This document shows positions 21,864 through 31,120 of a stretch of 44,506 nt of DNA, piece by piece. The DNA lies in the NCBI RefSeq assembly GCF_044759095.2, contig NZ_JBIYSM020000039.1, positions 1 through 44,506 of the forward strand. Reading direction: 5' to 3'. The position numbers and the translations under genes were made by a program. The notes under the pieces were generated by a model, which saw only the letters and a list, made by a program, of their open reading frames with translations, searched no databases and was not told where the DNA came from. The stretch comes from JBIYSM02 sp044759095. GTDB lineage: Bacteria > Bacillota > Bacilli > Brevibacillales > Brevibacillaceae. Position 1 is the stretch's first letter, and each line of letters opens with the position of its first letter.

Positions 21864-22829
21864 ATGCCTTTTGACAATGTCCTTATCATCACGATCGTCG
21901 CCGCGTTCTTAATCGCCGTACTCATCGGTCCCCTGTTCATCCCCGTACTCCGCCGCCTGAAATTCGGGCAGAGTATCCGGGAGGAGGGGCCGCAAACCCA
22001 TCAGAAAAAAGCGGGGACACCCACCATGGGTGGAACCATTATCCTGTTGGCACTGATTTTTACTGTGCTCAAATTTGCCAATGTGACGATGGAAATTTTC
22101 TTTCTTATGCTCGTTACGCTTGGTTACGGACTTATTGGTTTTATGGATGATTTTATCAAGATCAGTAAAAAACGAAATCTCGGGTTGACCGCGAAGCAAA
22201 AGTTTGCCGGTCAAATCCTTCTTGCCGTTGGCGCGTACTACCTGCTGCAGCAAATGGGGCATGACACCTCGCTTCACCTGCCGGGAACGCCGTGGAAAAT
22301 TCAACTGGGTATTCTGTACTTTCCGTTTCTCCTGTTCCTGCTCGTCGGTACCACAAATGCTGTGAACATCACGGACGGTCTGGACGGACTGTTGGCCGGG
22401 ACAGGGGCGATTGCGTTTGGTGCCTACGCCATCATCGCCTGGTTGTCCACCAACCTGGAGACAGCGATTTTCAGCGCGGCCGTCGTCGGTGCGGTCCTCG
22501 GTTTTCTCGTGTTCAATGCTCACCCGGCGCGGGTCTTCATGGGGGATACCGGATCGTTGGCACTGGGGGGCGCGCTTGCGGGAATCGCCATCATGACCAA
22601 AACCGAGCTGCTGCTGGCCGTGATCGGAGGCGTTTTCGTTGTCGAAACGCTCTCTGTCATCTTGCAGGTGGTCTCCTTTAAAACGAGAGGCAAACGCATC
22701 TTTCGGATGAGTCCGCTCCACCATCACTTTGAGTTGACGGGTTGGTCGGAGTGGCGCGTAGTCGTTACCTTCTGGCTGGTGGGAATGGTCTTCGCCGGTC
22801 TGGGTGTTTACCTTGAGGTGGTCCGATAA
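21864..22829 (+). CDS. mraY: Phospho-N-acetylmuramoyl-pentapeptide-transferase
   Basis: Membrane enzyme making lipid I by transferring phospho-MurNAc-pentapeptide to undecaprenyl phosphate. The 321-residue protein has about ten membrane helices. Diagnostic motifs are GTPTMGG (about residues 51-57), the catalytic LIGFMDDFIKI (about 90-100, the Asp-Asp pair), NAVNITDGLDGLLAG, FMGDTGSLALGG and the cytoplasmic MSPLHHHFE. AGGAGG at 21851-21856 precedes ATG 21864. Its stop codon overlaps the murD start (TAATG), so translation is coupled. The 110-bp gap to murE contains a copy of the 66-bp repeat. Confidence 0.96.
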   Translation: MPFDNVLIITIVAAFLIAVLIGPLFIPVLRRLKFGQSIREEGPQTHQKKAGTPTMGGTIILLALIFTVLKFANVTMEIFFLMLVTLGYGLIGFMDDFIKISKKRNLGLTAKQKFAGQILLAVGAYYLLQQMGHDTSLHLPGTPWKIQLGILYFPFLLFLLVGTTNAVNITDGLDGLLAGTGAIAFGAYAIIAWLSTNLETAIFSAAVVGAVLGFLVFNAHPARVFMGDTGSLALGGALAGIAIMTKTELLLAVIGGVFVVETLSVILQVVSFKTRGKRIFRMSPLHHHFELTGWSEWRVVVTFWLVGMVFAGLGVYLEVVR

Positions 22830-24193
22830 TGTTGAACAGATACAAAGATCAACACGTCGTTGTGCTTGGGTTGGCAAAGAGCGGTGCTGCAGTCGCGAAA
22901 CTGTTGCACCGCTTTGGTGCGCATGTTGTGGTAAACGATAAAAAGCCGCGGGAAGAGGCAGGGGGAGCGGATGAGCTGGAAGCGCTCGGCATCACCGTGA
23001 TCACCGGCTATCATCCGGACGAGCTTATCCATCCCGGTGTTTCGCTTGTGGTCAAAAATCCGGGAATTCCGTACGAGGCTCCGCCGGTGGCCAAAGCGTT
23101 GGAACTGGGAATTCCGGTTATTACGGAAGTGGAGCTGGCCTATCAGATATCCCGGGCGCCGCTGATCGGGATCACCGGATCGAACGGAAAAACGACAACG
23201 ACCACGCTGATCGGGCTGATTTTACAGGAAGCCCGGATTGACGCACAGGTCGGCGGCAACATCGGTAACGTCCTGTGCGGGATTGCCGAAACCGCCGATT
23301 CGAACGAGTGGATCGTCGCGGAATTAAGCAGCTTTCAGCTCATGGGAACACGGACGTTTCGCCCGCGTATCGCCGTGCTGCTCAATGTGTACCCCGCACA
23401 TCTCGACTATCATCATACAATGGACGAATACCTGTCGGCCAAGCTGAAGCTGTTTGCCAACCAAACAGCGGAGGATTACGCGATCTTGCCGTACGATCAG
23501 CCCGAGGTGCTGGCGAAATGCGGCGGACTTCAGGCGAAACGGTATTATTTCAGCAAGCGGCAGGCGGTCTCTCCCGGTGTTTACGTGGAGAATGGATGCA
23601 TCGTCTATTCCGGGGAAATGGGTGAACGGGAAGAAATCATGTCCGTCTCGGACCTGTCTGTTCCCCATCTGGACAACGCGCTGGCGGCGATCCTGGCAAC
23701 CAAGCTTGCCGGGGCGGACACGCGATCCATGGTGAAGGTATTGTCCACTTTCCCCGGAGTGGAGCACCGCATGGAATTCGTCGCCACCGTTAACGGCGTG
23801 AAGTACTACAACGATTCCAAGGCGACCAATCCGGAGGCGGCCTCCAGAGCGCTTTCCACCTTCTCCGAGCCGGTGGTCTGGATTGCCGGCGGCCTGGACC
23901 GCGGCGTGGATTTTCGCGAACTTGTGCCGGTCATGGCCAAACATGTGAAAGCGATCGTTGCCTACGGGCAAACCGCAAACATTCTGCTGACAAGAGCGGA
24001 AGAAGCAGGAATTAGTCGGCGCATCCTGGTCGATACTGTGGAGAAAGCCGTCCAGGCCGCTTCCGCCGCTGCCGAGCCGGGTGATGTCGTGCTGCTCAGC
24101 CCGGCGTGCGCCAGCTGGGATATGTTTCCGTCATTTGAGGCAAGGGGGAGCATGTTTAAGGACGGTGTGCATAGACTTAGAACAAGCCTATAA
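22829..24193 (+). CDS. murD: UDP-N-acetylmuramoylalanine:D-glutamate ligase
   Basis: Adds D-glutamate to UDP-MurNAc-L-alanine in the cytoplasm. The 454 residues start with a Rossmann-like N-terminal domain (VVVLGLAKSGAAVAKLL, about 10-26), continue with the ATPase domain (GITGSNGKTTTTTLI, P-loop 117-123; NVYPAHLDYHHTMDEY), and end with the C-terminal domain (YNDSKATNPEAASRAL, VWIAGGLDRGVDF, LLSPACASWDMFPSFEARG). ATG 22829 overlaps the mraY stop codon by one base. spoVE follows after 27 bp. Length and motif order are normal. Confidence 0.96.
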   Translation: MLNRYKDQHVVVLGLAKSGAAVAKLLHRFGAHVVVNDKKPREEAGGADELEALGITVITGYHPDELIHPGVSLVVKNPGIPYEAPPVAKALELGIPVITEVELAYQISRAPLIGITGSNGKTTTTTLIGLILQEARIDAQVGGNIGNVLCGIAETADSNEWIVAELSSFQLMGTRTFRPRIAVLLNVYPAHLDYHHTMDEYLSAKLKLFANQTAEDYAILPYDQPEVLAKCGGLQAKRYYFSKRQAVSPGVYVENGCIVYSGEMGEREEIMSVSDLSVPHLDNALAAILATKLAGADTRSMVKVLSTFPGVEHRMEFVATVNGVKYYNDSKATNPEAASRALSTFSEPVVWIAGGLDRGVDFRELVPVMAKHVKAIVAYGQTANILLTRAEEAGISRRILVDTVEKAVQAASAAAEPGDVVLLSPACASWDMFPSFEARGSMFKDGVHRLRTSL

Positions 24194-24220
24194 CACCGCT
24201 GAAAGGATGTTTGAACGAAC

Positions 24221-25315
24221 ATGCCCAAGGTGCGGTCCGCCCCTGACTTCGTCATTATTTTTGCAACCCTTTTTTTATTGGGAATTGGCGTCGTGATGGT
24301 CTACAGCGCCAGTGCCATCGTCGGCCAGAGGCCTCCGTTTCATGACCCTTACTTTTTCGCCAAGCGGCAGCTGATTTTCGCCTTGCTTGGGATTACCTCG
24401 ATGTATATTACGATGAACATCGACTACTGGGTGTGGAAAAAGTGGGCGAAAGTCGGCTTTTTCATCAGCATGGGTTTGCTGGTCCTCGTACTGTTGGTGG
24501 GAATTGAAGTAAACGGATCAAAAAGCTGGCTCGGCTTCGGAGCATTTGGCATTCAGCCAGGCGAGTTTGCCAAGATCGGCGTTGCGGCGTTTCTCGCCAA
24601 ATGGCTGTCCGACAATCAAAAGCAGATCGTCTGGTTTCGGAAAGGACTGATGCCTGCTTTGGGGATACCGGTGGCCTGCTTCGGCATGATCATGCTCCAG
24701 CCTGACCTGGGCACGGGCGTGGTGTTGATGGGAACAGCGATTGTGATGATCTTTGCGGCAGGAGCGAGGATCAGCCATTTCGTCGGGCTTGGAATGCTCG
24801 GTCTGGCAGGGTTTGCCGGACTGATCATATCGGCGCCTTACCGGATGGACCGGATTACGGCGTTTATCGACCCGTGGAAAGACCCGCTGGGGACGGGCTA
24901 TCAAATCATCCAGTCTCTTTACGCAATCGGTCCGGGAGGCTTATTGGGTCTGGGCCTGGGACAAAGCAGACAGAAGCACTTTTACCTGCCGGAGCCGTAC
25001 AACGACTTTATTTTCTCCATCATTGCCGAGGAACTTGGCTTCGTCGGCGGAACGCTGGTGCTGCTTCTGTTCCTGCTCCTGCTGTGGCGGGGGATGCGGA
25101 CAGCGATCACCGCTCCGGATTTGTTCGGCAACCTGCTGGCGCTGGGGATTATCAGCATGATCGCGATTCAGGTGGTCATTAACGTCGGCGTTGTGACCGG
25201 GATGTTTCCGGTAACCGGGATTACCCTTCCGTTTTTGAGCTACGGCGGTTCATCCTTGACGCTGATGCTGACCGGGGTGGGGATTCTCCTGAACATATCG
25301 CGGTTTTCGAGATAA
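24221..25315 (+). CDS. spoVE: Stage V sporulation protein E, SEDS-family glycosyltransferase
   Basis: SEDS-family polytopic protein (RodA/FtsW/SpoVE), predicted to polymerise glycan strands together with a class B PBP. The 364 residues form about ten membrane helices, with the N-terminal DFVIIFATLFLLGIGVVMVYSASA, the QPGEFAKIG motif (about 109-117), LQPDLGTGVVLMGTA (about 164-178, with the conserved Asp), and the C-terminal GMFPVTGITLPFLSYGGSSL. In this cluster position Bacillus subtilis has spoVE, which serves the spore cortex with SpoVD. A vegetative FtsW role cannot be excluded from sequence. AAAGGATG lies upstream of ATG 24221. Confidence 0.88.
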   Translation: MPKVRSAPDFVIIFATLFLLGIGVVMVYSASAIVGQRPPFHDPYFFAKRQLIFALLGITSMYITMNIDYWVWKKWAKVGFFISMGLLVLVLLVGIEVNGSKSWLGFGAFGIQPGEFAKIGVAAFLAKWLSDNQKQIVWFRKGLMPALGIPVACFGMIMLQPDLGTGVVLMGTAIVMIFAAGARISHFVGLGMLGLAGFAGLIISAPYRMDRITAFIDPWKDPLGTGYQIIQSLYAIGPGGLLGLGLGQSRQKHFYLPEPYNDFIFSIIAEELGFVGGTLVLLLFLLLLWRGMRTAITAPDLFGNLLALGIISMIAIQVVINVGVVTGMFPVTGITLPFLSYGGSSLTLMLTGVGILLNISRFSR

Positions 25316-25332
25316 AAAAGATGAAATGAGTG

Positions 25333-26427
25333 ATGGAAATGCGTGTCGTCCTCACTGGAGGAGGAACAGGTGGACATATTTATCCGGCGCTTGCGGTGGC
25401 GAGGGAAATCAGTCGCCAGGAACCGCAGGCGACCTTTTTGTATATAGGTACCAAAAACGGACTGGAGGCCCAATTGGTGCCTCGTGCAGGAATCCCGCTT
25501 GAAGAAATTGAAATCTCAGGCTTGAAGCGGAAGCTCACCCTGGACAATCTGAAGACACTGTGGAAATTTGTACAGGCTGTCTCCGCCTCCAGGCAGATTT
25601 TGCGTGAATTTCAACCGGACGTGGTAATTGGAACAGGCGGTTACGTCTGCGGTCCCGTTGTGTACGCTGCCTCAAAGCTGGGAATCAAAACCGTGATCCA
25701 CGAACAAAACGTCGTTCCTGGCCTGACCAACAAGTTTCTGGCGCGGTTCGTCGATCGGGTGGCCGTCTCGTTCGAGGAGTCGCTTGCTTATTTTCCGCGG
25801 ACCAAAACGGTCGTGACAGGGAATCCGCGAGCAACGGAAGTCATCCACGGAGATGCTGAAGCGGGACGAGAGTTTTTAGGTGTCTCTTCGGACAAACGAA
25901 TCGTCCTCATCATCGGAGGCAGCCGGGGGGCGCGAGCGATTAACGAAGCTGCGCTGGACCTGGTCCCGCGCATGGCCGACGATCTCCAGTCTCATTACGT
26001 GTACGTGACAGGCGAAGTGCACTATGAGGCGATTACCAAAGCGCTGCAGGAAAAAGGGGAGCTGCCCCGAAATCTTACCGTGCTGCCGTTCGTCCACAAT
26101 ATGCCGGACGTTCTGGCGGCCACTCATGTGCTGGTCAGCCGGGCAGGAGCTTCCACCCTGGCGGAGATTACCGCGCTGGGCGTTCCCGCTATTTTGATCC
26201 CTTCTCCCTATGTAACCAACAACCATCAGGAGAAAAATGCCCGCGGACTGGAGCGCGCCGGGGCGGCTGAAGTCATCCTGGAACGGGAGTTGTCCGGGGA
26301 GACTTTGCACAAAGCATTGACCTCACTTTTAAAAGATCAAGAACGCTGGGCATCCATGCGAGAGAGATCGTTAACTCTCGGGATGCCGCAGGCCGCCGCA
26401 AACATTTACGAACTCATGCGTCAGTAA
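25333..26427 (+). CDS. murG: UDP-GlcNAc:undecaprenyl-diphospho-MurNAc-pentapeptide GlcNAc transferase
   Basis: Peripheral membrane glycosyltransferase (GT-B fold) that converts lipid I to lipid II. About 364 residues. The N-terminal MRVVLTGGGTGGHIYPALAVA has the glycine-rich loop (residues 9-15 from ATG 25333), a second G-loop is in VLIIGGSRGARAIN, and the donor site motif VSRAGASTLAEITALGVPAILIPSPY...NHQEKNA is intact. The start is uncertain: GTG 25330, ATG 25333 and ATG 25339 are in frame and none has a strong RBS, which suggests modest or coupled translation 14-23 bp after spoVE. A 114-bp spacer follows before murB. Confidence 0.95.
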   Translation: MEMRVVLTGGGTGGHIYPALAVAREISRQEPQATFLYIGTKNGLEAQLVPRAGIPLEEIEISGLKRKLTLDNLKTLWKFVQAVSASRQILREFQPDVVIGTGGYVCGPVVYAASKLGIKTVIHEQNVVPGLTNKFLARFVDRVAVSFEESLAYFPRTKTVVTGNPRATEVIHGDAEAGREFLGVSSDKRIVLIIGGSRGARAINEAALDLVPRMADDLQSHYVYVTGEVHYEAITKALQEKGELPRNLTVLPFVHNMPDVLAATHVLVSRAGASTLAEITALGVPAILIPSPYVTNNHQEKNARGLERAGAAEVILERELSGETLHKALTSLLKDQERWASMRERSLTLGMPQAAANIYELMRQ

Positions 26428-26541
26428 ACTGTATGAAAACGATCCTGGGCGACTGTCACGCCGTTTTAGGCGTTCGCATAGTATGGAGCAAACACGTGAT
26501 AGACCTAGGTCCGATCTAGCATTTGTATCAGGAGGTTCACG

Positions 26542-27447
26542 ATGAAACAAATCGCAGATGAGTTGAGGCAAGCAGGTGTGGGGAAAGTGTGGACCAATGA
26601 ACCTCTCGCCAACCATACGACGTGGCGGATCGGGGGTCCTGCTGATTTGTTAATCCAACCAAAGGATAAGACATCACTTATTTCAGCAGTACAAATCATC
26701 CATCGTCATGAAATTCCTTGGAAAGTTATCGGGCGCGGTTCCAACCTCCTAGTGAGGGATGGGGGGATTCGCGGAGCCGTGCTCAAGGTGGCTGAGGGCT
26801 TGAGTCACTGTGAGTTCAGGGGCGAACAGGTGTGTGTTGGTGCCGGATATTCCATGATCCGCCTGGCGGTGGAAACAGGCAAGATGGGATTAACAGGTAT
26901 GGAATTTGCGGGAGGCATTCCTGGTACAGTAGGCGGAGCCGTCTACATGAATGCAGGTGCTCACGGATCAGATCTTTCACGTATTCTCAAAGAAGCCGAG
27001 ATTCTCTTCGAAAATGGCGAAGTAAAGGTGTTGACCAACGAGGAGTTGAGCTTTAGCTACCGAACATCCCTGCTGCAAAGAGAAAAAGGGATTGTGCTTG
27101 AAGCCCTCTTCCAATTACGCAAGGGTGATCGCAAGGAAATCGCGGCGGCCATGGCTTCTTATAAGGATCGCAGACGGCAAACCCAGCCTCTGCAATTACC
27201 TTGCGCAGGTAGCGTATTCCGTAATCCGCCCGGAGATCATGCTGGAAGGCTGATTGAAGCAGCAGGTTTAAAGGGGTTTCATTATGGAGGAGCTCAAGTC
27301 TCGGAAATGCATGCAAACTTTATCGTCAATCGCGGAGGGGCCACGGCTACCGACGTCCTCACCTTGATGGATCACATCAGATGCACAATTAAAGAGAAAT
27401 TCGGCGTCGATTTACATCCGGAAGTGCTGGTGGTGGGCGAGGGGTAA
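26542..27447 (+). CDS. murB: UDP-N-acetylenolpyruvoylglucosamine reductase
   Basis: FAD enzyme reducing the enolpyruvyl group with NADPH to form UDP-MurNAc. The 301-residue protein lacks the extra loop of the Escherichia coli type, consistent with the type II MurB of Gram-positives. Motifs: NHTTWRIGGPADLL (about 24-37), IGRGSNLLVRDGGIRG, the FAD-binding GMEFAGGIPGTVGGAVYMNAGAHG (about 119-142), GSVFRNP with the expected catalytic serine, and the C-terminal HPEVLVVGEG. AGGAGG precedes ATG 26542. By eye it is more AT-rich than its neighbours. The 114-bp gap upstream holds an ACGCC/GGCGT hairpin and a GACCTAGGTC palindrome (26502-26511). Confidence 0.95.
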   Translation: MKQIADELRQAGVGKVWTNEPLANHTTWRIGGPADLLIQPKDKTSLISAVQIIHRHEIPWKVIGRGSNLLVRDGGIRGAVLKVAEGLSHCEFRGEQVCVGAGYSMIRLAVETGKMGLTGMEFAGGIPGTVGGAVYMNAGAHGSDLSRILKEAEILFENGEVKVLTNEELSFSYRTSLLQREKGIVLEALFQLRKGDRKEIAAAMASYKDRRRQTQPLQLPCAGSVFRNPPGDHAGRLIEAAGLKGFHYGGAQVSEMHANFIVNRGGATATDVLTLMDHIRCTIKEKFGVDLHPEVLVVGEG

Positions 27448-27462
27448 CACGGAGGTGAAAGT

Positions 27463-28719
27463 TTGGAGACTTTTACGATCGAAGGCGGAAGACCTCTCTC
27501 CGGCTCGCTTCGAATCCAAGGAGCAAAAAACGCTGCCCTCCCAATACTTGCTGCCGCTGTACTGGCAGAAGGGCAATTTCATATTTACGACGTTCCGCAT
27601 CTAAAAGACATTGATGTGATGCTGCAGATTTTAAACGAACTGGGTGCGAATGCAAAGCATACGGATGGCTGTGTGGATTTGGACACGACGTCCCTCTCCG
27701 TCTCGCATGTACCCGACGATCTGATGGGACAAATGCGTTCCTCCATCTTTTTGGCAGGGCCGCTGTTGGCTCGTCTGGGAGAGGTGACGATCTCACGCCC
27801 CGGCGGCTGTCTGATTGGAGAACGGCGCATTGACCTTCATCTGGCCGGATTGACAGCGCTCGGTGCAAAAATGGAAGAGGCAGAAGGTTATATCACGTTC
27901 CGTGCCAAACAGCTGCGAGGCACCAATATTTTTCTGTCCTTTCCCAGTGTGGGAGCCACGGAAAACGTCATGATGGCTGCTGTGCTTGCCAAAGGCATGA
28001 CGCGCATTTGCAACGCCGCACGGGAACCGGAGATTGTCGATCTGCAAAACTTCCTCAATGCGATGGGAGCGAGGATTCGCGGTGCCGGAACGGACACGAT
28101 TGAGATTCAGGGTGTCCCCCGACTTCGTTCCGTCAGCTACCGCATCATCCCGGACCGCATCGTCACCGGAACCCATCTCTTGGCGGTGGGAGTGGCGCAG
28201 GGGCATATCGAATTGACCAATACGATTCCGGAACATCTTACTGCCCTGATCGAGGTCGCCCGTAGTTGCGGTGTTGAAATCAAGACCTACCATGATATAA
28301 TGGAAGTCAAGAGCACTTCTCGTCCCCGGGCGTACGACCGTATTATTACGTCGCCATTTCCGGGCTTTCCGACCGACCTCCAGGCACAGCTGATGGTGTT
28401 TCTGGCTCAGGCGAAAGGAACGAGCGTGATCAAAGAGACCGTATTTGAAGGAAGATTCAAACACGTCAATGAATTAGCGCGAATGGGTGCGTCGATATAC
28501 GTTGACCTGGGCTCCGCCATTATCCGCGGAGTCAGCAGGTTTACAGGAACCAGCGTGGAAGCGACAGATTTGCGCGCCGGAGCGGCTTTGGTGCTTGCCG
28601 GTTTAGCTGCGGAGGGCACGACCACCGTTGAGCAGATTCATCACATCGACCGCGGGTACGATCGGCTCGAGCTGCAATTGCAACGGCTGGGCGCGAGGAT
28701 TTCACGCATATCCCAATAA
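27463..28719 (+). CDS. murA: UDP-N-acetylglucosamine 1-carboxyvinyltransferase
   Basis: Catalyses the first committed step of peptidoglycan synthesis, transferring enolpyruvate from PEP to UDP-GlcNAc. The 418 residues show the N-terminal IQGAKNAALPILAA (Lys-Asn pair, 22-23), the loop SRPGGCLIGERRIDLHL with Cys116, the residue alkylated by fosfomycin (so a sensitive-type active site), the LPGFPTDLQAQ-like PGFPTDLQAQLM region, and a C-terminal TTVEQIHHIDRGYDRLE. The start is TTG 27463, placed by GGAGGTG at 27451-27457; no ATG or GTG lies nearby in frame. It lies 15 bp after murB, and a terminator-like hairpin follows. Confidence 0.95.
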   Translation: METFTIEGGRPLSGSLRIQGAKNAALPILAAAVLAEGQFHIYDVPHLKDIDVMLQILNELGANAKHTDGCVDLDTTSLSVSHVPDDLMGQMRSSIFLAGPLLARLGEVTISRPGGCLIGERRIDLHLAGLTALGAKMEEAEGYITFRAKQLRGTNIFLSFPSVGATENVMMAAVLAKGMTRICNAAREPEIVDLQNFLNAMGARIRGAGTDTIEIQGVPRLRSVSYRIIPDRIVTGTHLLAVGVAQGHIELTNTIPEHLTALIEVARSCGVEIKTYHDIMEVKSTSRPRAYDRIITSPFPGFPTDLQAQLMVFLAQAKGTSVIKETVFEGRFKHVNELARMGASIYVDLGSAIIRGVSRFTGTSVEATDLRAGAALVLAGLAAEGTTTVEQIHHIDRGYDRLELQLQRLGARISRISQ

Positions 28720-28737
28720 ATACATGCAAGCATATGT

Positions 28738-28774
28738 AAGCGGCATAAAGGCTATGCCGCTTTCCCTCTTTTTC
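28738..28774 (+). terminator. Terminator-like hairpin after murA
   Basis: AAGCGGCATA pairs perfectly with TATGCCGCTT (28753-28762) and is followed by TCCCTCTTTTTC. The T-run is interrupted, so it may be only partial, but it divides the precursor genes from the divisome genes. Confidence 0.6.
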
Positions 28775-28827
28775 AACCATGACAGATTATCCAAGCACAT
28801 CCAATATTTGTGAGGAAGGGTTTGAAC

Positions 28828-29619
28828 ATGGCGGTTATCCAGGAACGCATTCCGCAGGTAAAACAACAACGGCCAAAACGAAAAGGCAACCGTAAGCTGG
28901 TGTTTTTACTTGTGCTGTTTTTTCTCACGGTTCTGATCGTCATCTTCTTCCGTTCCCCATACAGCAAGATTCACGAAGTGCAAGTGTACGGCAACGACAT
29001 CTACGAGGCTGAGCTGATTGCAAAAACATCTGGCGTTGCTATTGGGGGGCAGATCCTTAACGTCTGGGAAAGCAGCGTTCAGGAAAACTTGAAGCCGCTC
29101 GAGGGGATCAAGCAAGTGACCATTCAGCGAAAATTTCCTGGCGTGATCGAACTGCACGTAACGGAGTACCGGCGAGTCGCCTTTTGGACAGGCCAGGACG
29201 GCAGCCGTTATCCGCTTTTGGAAAATGGGATCGTTCTTAAACAGGTGGACTTTTCCCAGCGCGTAGTGGACAGGCCGTTAATCAGCTCGTGGTCGGCGCC
29301 TGAACTGCTCCCTCACCTGGCAAAAGCGCTGGCAAAGCTGTCTCCTGCGATCTTGAGCGAGATTTCAGACATCGCGTTGAAGCCGACCGTGTACGACAAG
29401 CAGCGGATCACGCTGTTCATGCGCGACGGCAACGAGGTACGCAGTGTGGTCTATAAACTGGACAAAATGCTGAAGTGGTATCCGGCCATTGTGAAGGAAT
29501 TGCCAAAGGATACCAAAGGTGTTCTGTCCCTGTTCGAACAGCCGTGGTTTGTACCGTACGGGACACCGAACACGCCGATTCCGGTTCAAACCGGGGAAGA
29601 GCAGCCGAAACAGTCCTAG
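28828..29619 (+). CDS. divIB: Cell division protein DivIB/FtsQ
   Basis: Bitopic divisome protein of 263 residues. It has a basic cytoplasmic tail (KQQRPKRKGNRK), one membrane helix (about 24-42), and an extracellular part starting with a POTRA domain (about 47-115: SPYSKIHEVQVYGNDIYEAELIAKTSG...FPGVIELHVTEYRRVAFW), then the beta domain. It works with FtsL and DivIC to control septal wall synthesis. ATG 28828 is chosen because AGGAAGGG lies 7 bases upstream; a GTG at 28810 in the same frame has no RBS. Two DUF881 genes follow, as in Bacillus subtilis. Confidence 0.92.
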   Translation: MAVIQERIPQVKQQRPKRKGNRKLVFLLVLFFLTVLIVIFFRSPYSKIHEVQVYGNDIYEAELIAKTSGVAIGGQILNVWESSVQENLKPLEGIKQVTIQRKFPGVIELHVTEYRRVAFWTGQDGSRYPLLENGIVLKQVDFSQRVVDRPLISSWSAPELLPHLAKALAKLSPAILSEISDIALKPTVYDKQRITLFMRDGNEVRSVVYKLDKMLKWYPAIVKELPKDTKGVLSLFEQPWFVPYGTPNTPIPVQTGEEQPKQS

Positions 29620-29636
29620 AGGAAGGATAAACGTTC

Positions 29637-30350
29637 ATGAGTCGACGTACATTTCAACTGTATCTAACGATCGTTACGTTCTCTACCGGATTTCTCATCG
29701 CCAATTCCATTGAAACGACAAAGCTGACGCGAATCGAGCATTTGAACAACCAGCAGCTTCAGCAGGAGACCCAATTGAATGAGCGGATTCTGGCGGAAAA
29801 GGAGCAAAATCGCCATCTGGAGGTACAGCTCCTCGATCTGCAGCGACAGGTTGGCGAGGTGGAGGAAGCGATGGCGAAGCGCAAGTCGGAAGCGGCGGAA
29901 ATTCTGAGCCAGCTTGAGATGGCGCGGATGATGGCGGGCGTGGTTCCGGTCGAAGGACCGGGAATTGTCGTAACCATGCAGGACAGCCAAAATGCAGCCA
30001 ACTCGCCTGACGTGACAAACTATATCGTTCACGAACAGGACGTTCGGCTGGTCGTGAACGAATTGCGGGCTGCCGGGGCCGAGGCGATCAGCATAAACGG
30101 ACAGCGCCTTGTGAGCAATTCCGCGATCCGCTGCGTGGGTCCCACCATTATCGTTAACGGCATCAAATCCGCCGCCCCGTTCGTGATCACCGCGATCGGT
30201 GAACCGACGACACTCGAAAACGCTCTGAATCTTCCGGGGGGAGTTCTGCAAACCTTGCAGGATTTCGTGCAGATTGAAGTGACGAAAAAAGAACTCGTGC
30301 AGCTTCCGGCATTCGTCGGAGACGCCAAAACGAAAAACTCCTCATCCTAA
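29637..30350 (+). CDS. ylxW: DUF881 family protein (YlxW-like)
   Basis: A 237-residue protein with an N-terminal membrane helix or uncleaved signal (about 6-24) and a long extracellular coiled coil (about 30-95, rich in Gln/Glu/Leu). A DUF881 domain follows (about 96-230) with the typical GPGIVVTMQDSQ, VNELRAAGAEAISINGQRLVSNSAIRC and GPTIIVNG motifs. The function is unknown; the family lies between divIB and ftsA in many Firmicutes. RBS GAGGAAGGATAA precedes ATG 29637, 17 bp after divIB. It forms a tandem pair with the next gene, probably by an old duplication. Confidence 0.88.
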   Translation: MSRRTFQLYLTIVTFSTGFLIANSIETTKLTRIEHLNNQQLQQETQLNERILAEKEQNRHLEVQLLDLQRQVGEVEEAMAKRKSEAAEILSQLEMARMMAGVVPVEGPGIVVTMQDSQNAANSPDVTNYIVHEQDVRLVVNELRAAGAEAISINGQRLVSNSAIRCVGPTIIVNGIKSAAPFVITAIGEPTTLENALNLPGGVLQTLQDFVQIEVTKKELVQLPAFVGDAKTKNSSS

Positions 30351-30369
30351 TTGAAGGAAGCGTTCCCTT

Positions 30370-31119
30370 ATGTTGCAAAAAAACGGTAAAATTACATTTA
30401 TTCTCTCTATTATTAGTGCTATTATAGGTGTTATGTTGACCATCCAACTGCGCAGCAACCTGGATCCCGTTCATATGGAGTCCCGCAGCGTGGCGGATCT
30501 GCGAACCAGTTTGCAAAAGGAACTGGAAAAACATAAAAACCTTCTTGCGGACATTTCCAAGTACAATCAATTGTACTATCAATACGAAACAGCACTGAAC
30601 GAGGATGAGAGCCTTTCCGTCATGAAGGAAGAGCTTGCACGGACGCGCAGATTGGCGGGGCTTGTTTCGATGGAAGGAAAGGGCATTTTCCTGCGAATCG
30701 TTGACGCATTGCCGGAGGTTTCCGATTCTACTGTTGATGAGACTGCTGCCGCCGGTTATCCAAACAACTACACCATTGACGACGAAGATCTGCGCTGGCT
30801 GGTGAACATCCTGTTTTCGAACGGTGCGCAAGCCGTATCCATCAACGGTCACCGCTTGATCGCCACTACAGCCATCCGCAACGTGGGCGAAACGATTCAG
30901 GTGGACACCAAGACGATCCAGCCGCCTTATGAACTGAAGGCGATGGGCGAACCGGACGTATTGATTTCCGCGCTTAAACTGGAAGGTGTGGAGGAAAACT
31001 TTCGTTTGGCCAACAAGAAAATTGTCATCGAAAAGCGGGACAAGGTGTTGATCCCTTCCAATCAGGAACCGCGTATCATTCAGTATATGAAACCAGTGAA
31101 GGCAAAAGGAGATTCGTAA
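30370..31119 (+). CDS. ylxX: DUF881 family protein (YlxX-like)
   Basis: Second DUF881 paralogue, 249 residues, with an N-terminal hydrophobic helix (about 8-26), a shorter coiled coil (about 40-95) and a DUF881 domain carrying LVSMEGKGIFLRIVDA, LRWLVNILFSNGAQAVSINGHRLIATTAIRNVG and the C-terminal strand-rich segment. The function is unknown. The two paralogues share order and motifs but are well diverged. ATG 30370 lies 19 bp after the first copy, and the next gene starts 1 bp after the stop, so translational coupling is likely. Confidence 0.88.
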   Translation: MLQKNGKITFILSIISAIIGVMLTIQLRSNLDPVHMESRSVADLRTSLQKELEKHKNLLADISKYNQLYYQYETALNEDESLSVMKEELARTRRLAGLVSMEGKGIFLRIVDALPEVSDSTVDETAAAGYPNNYTIDDEDLRWLVNILFSNGAQAVSINGHRLIATTAIRNVGETIQVDTKTIQPPYELKAMGEPDVLISALKLEGVEENFRLANKKIVIEKRDKVLIPSNQEPRIIQYMKPVKAKGDS

Positions 31120-31120
31120 C

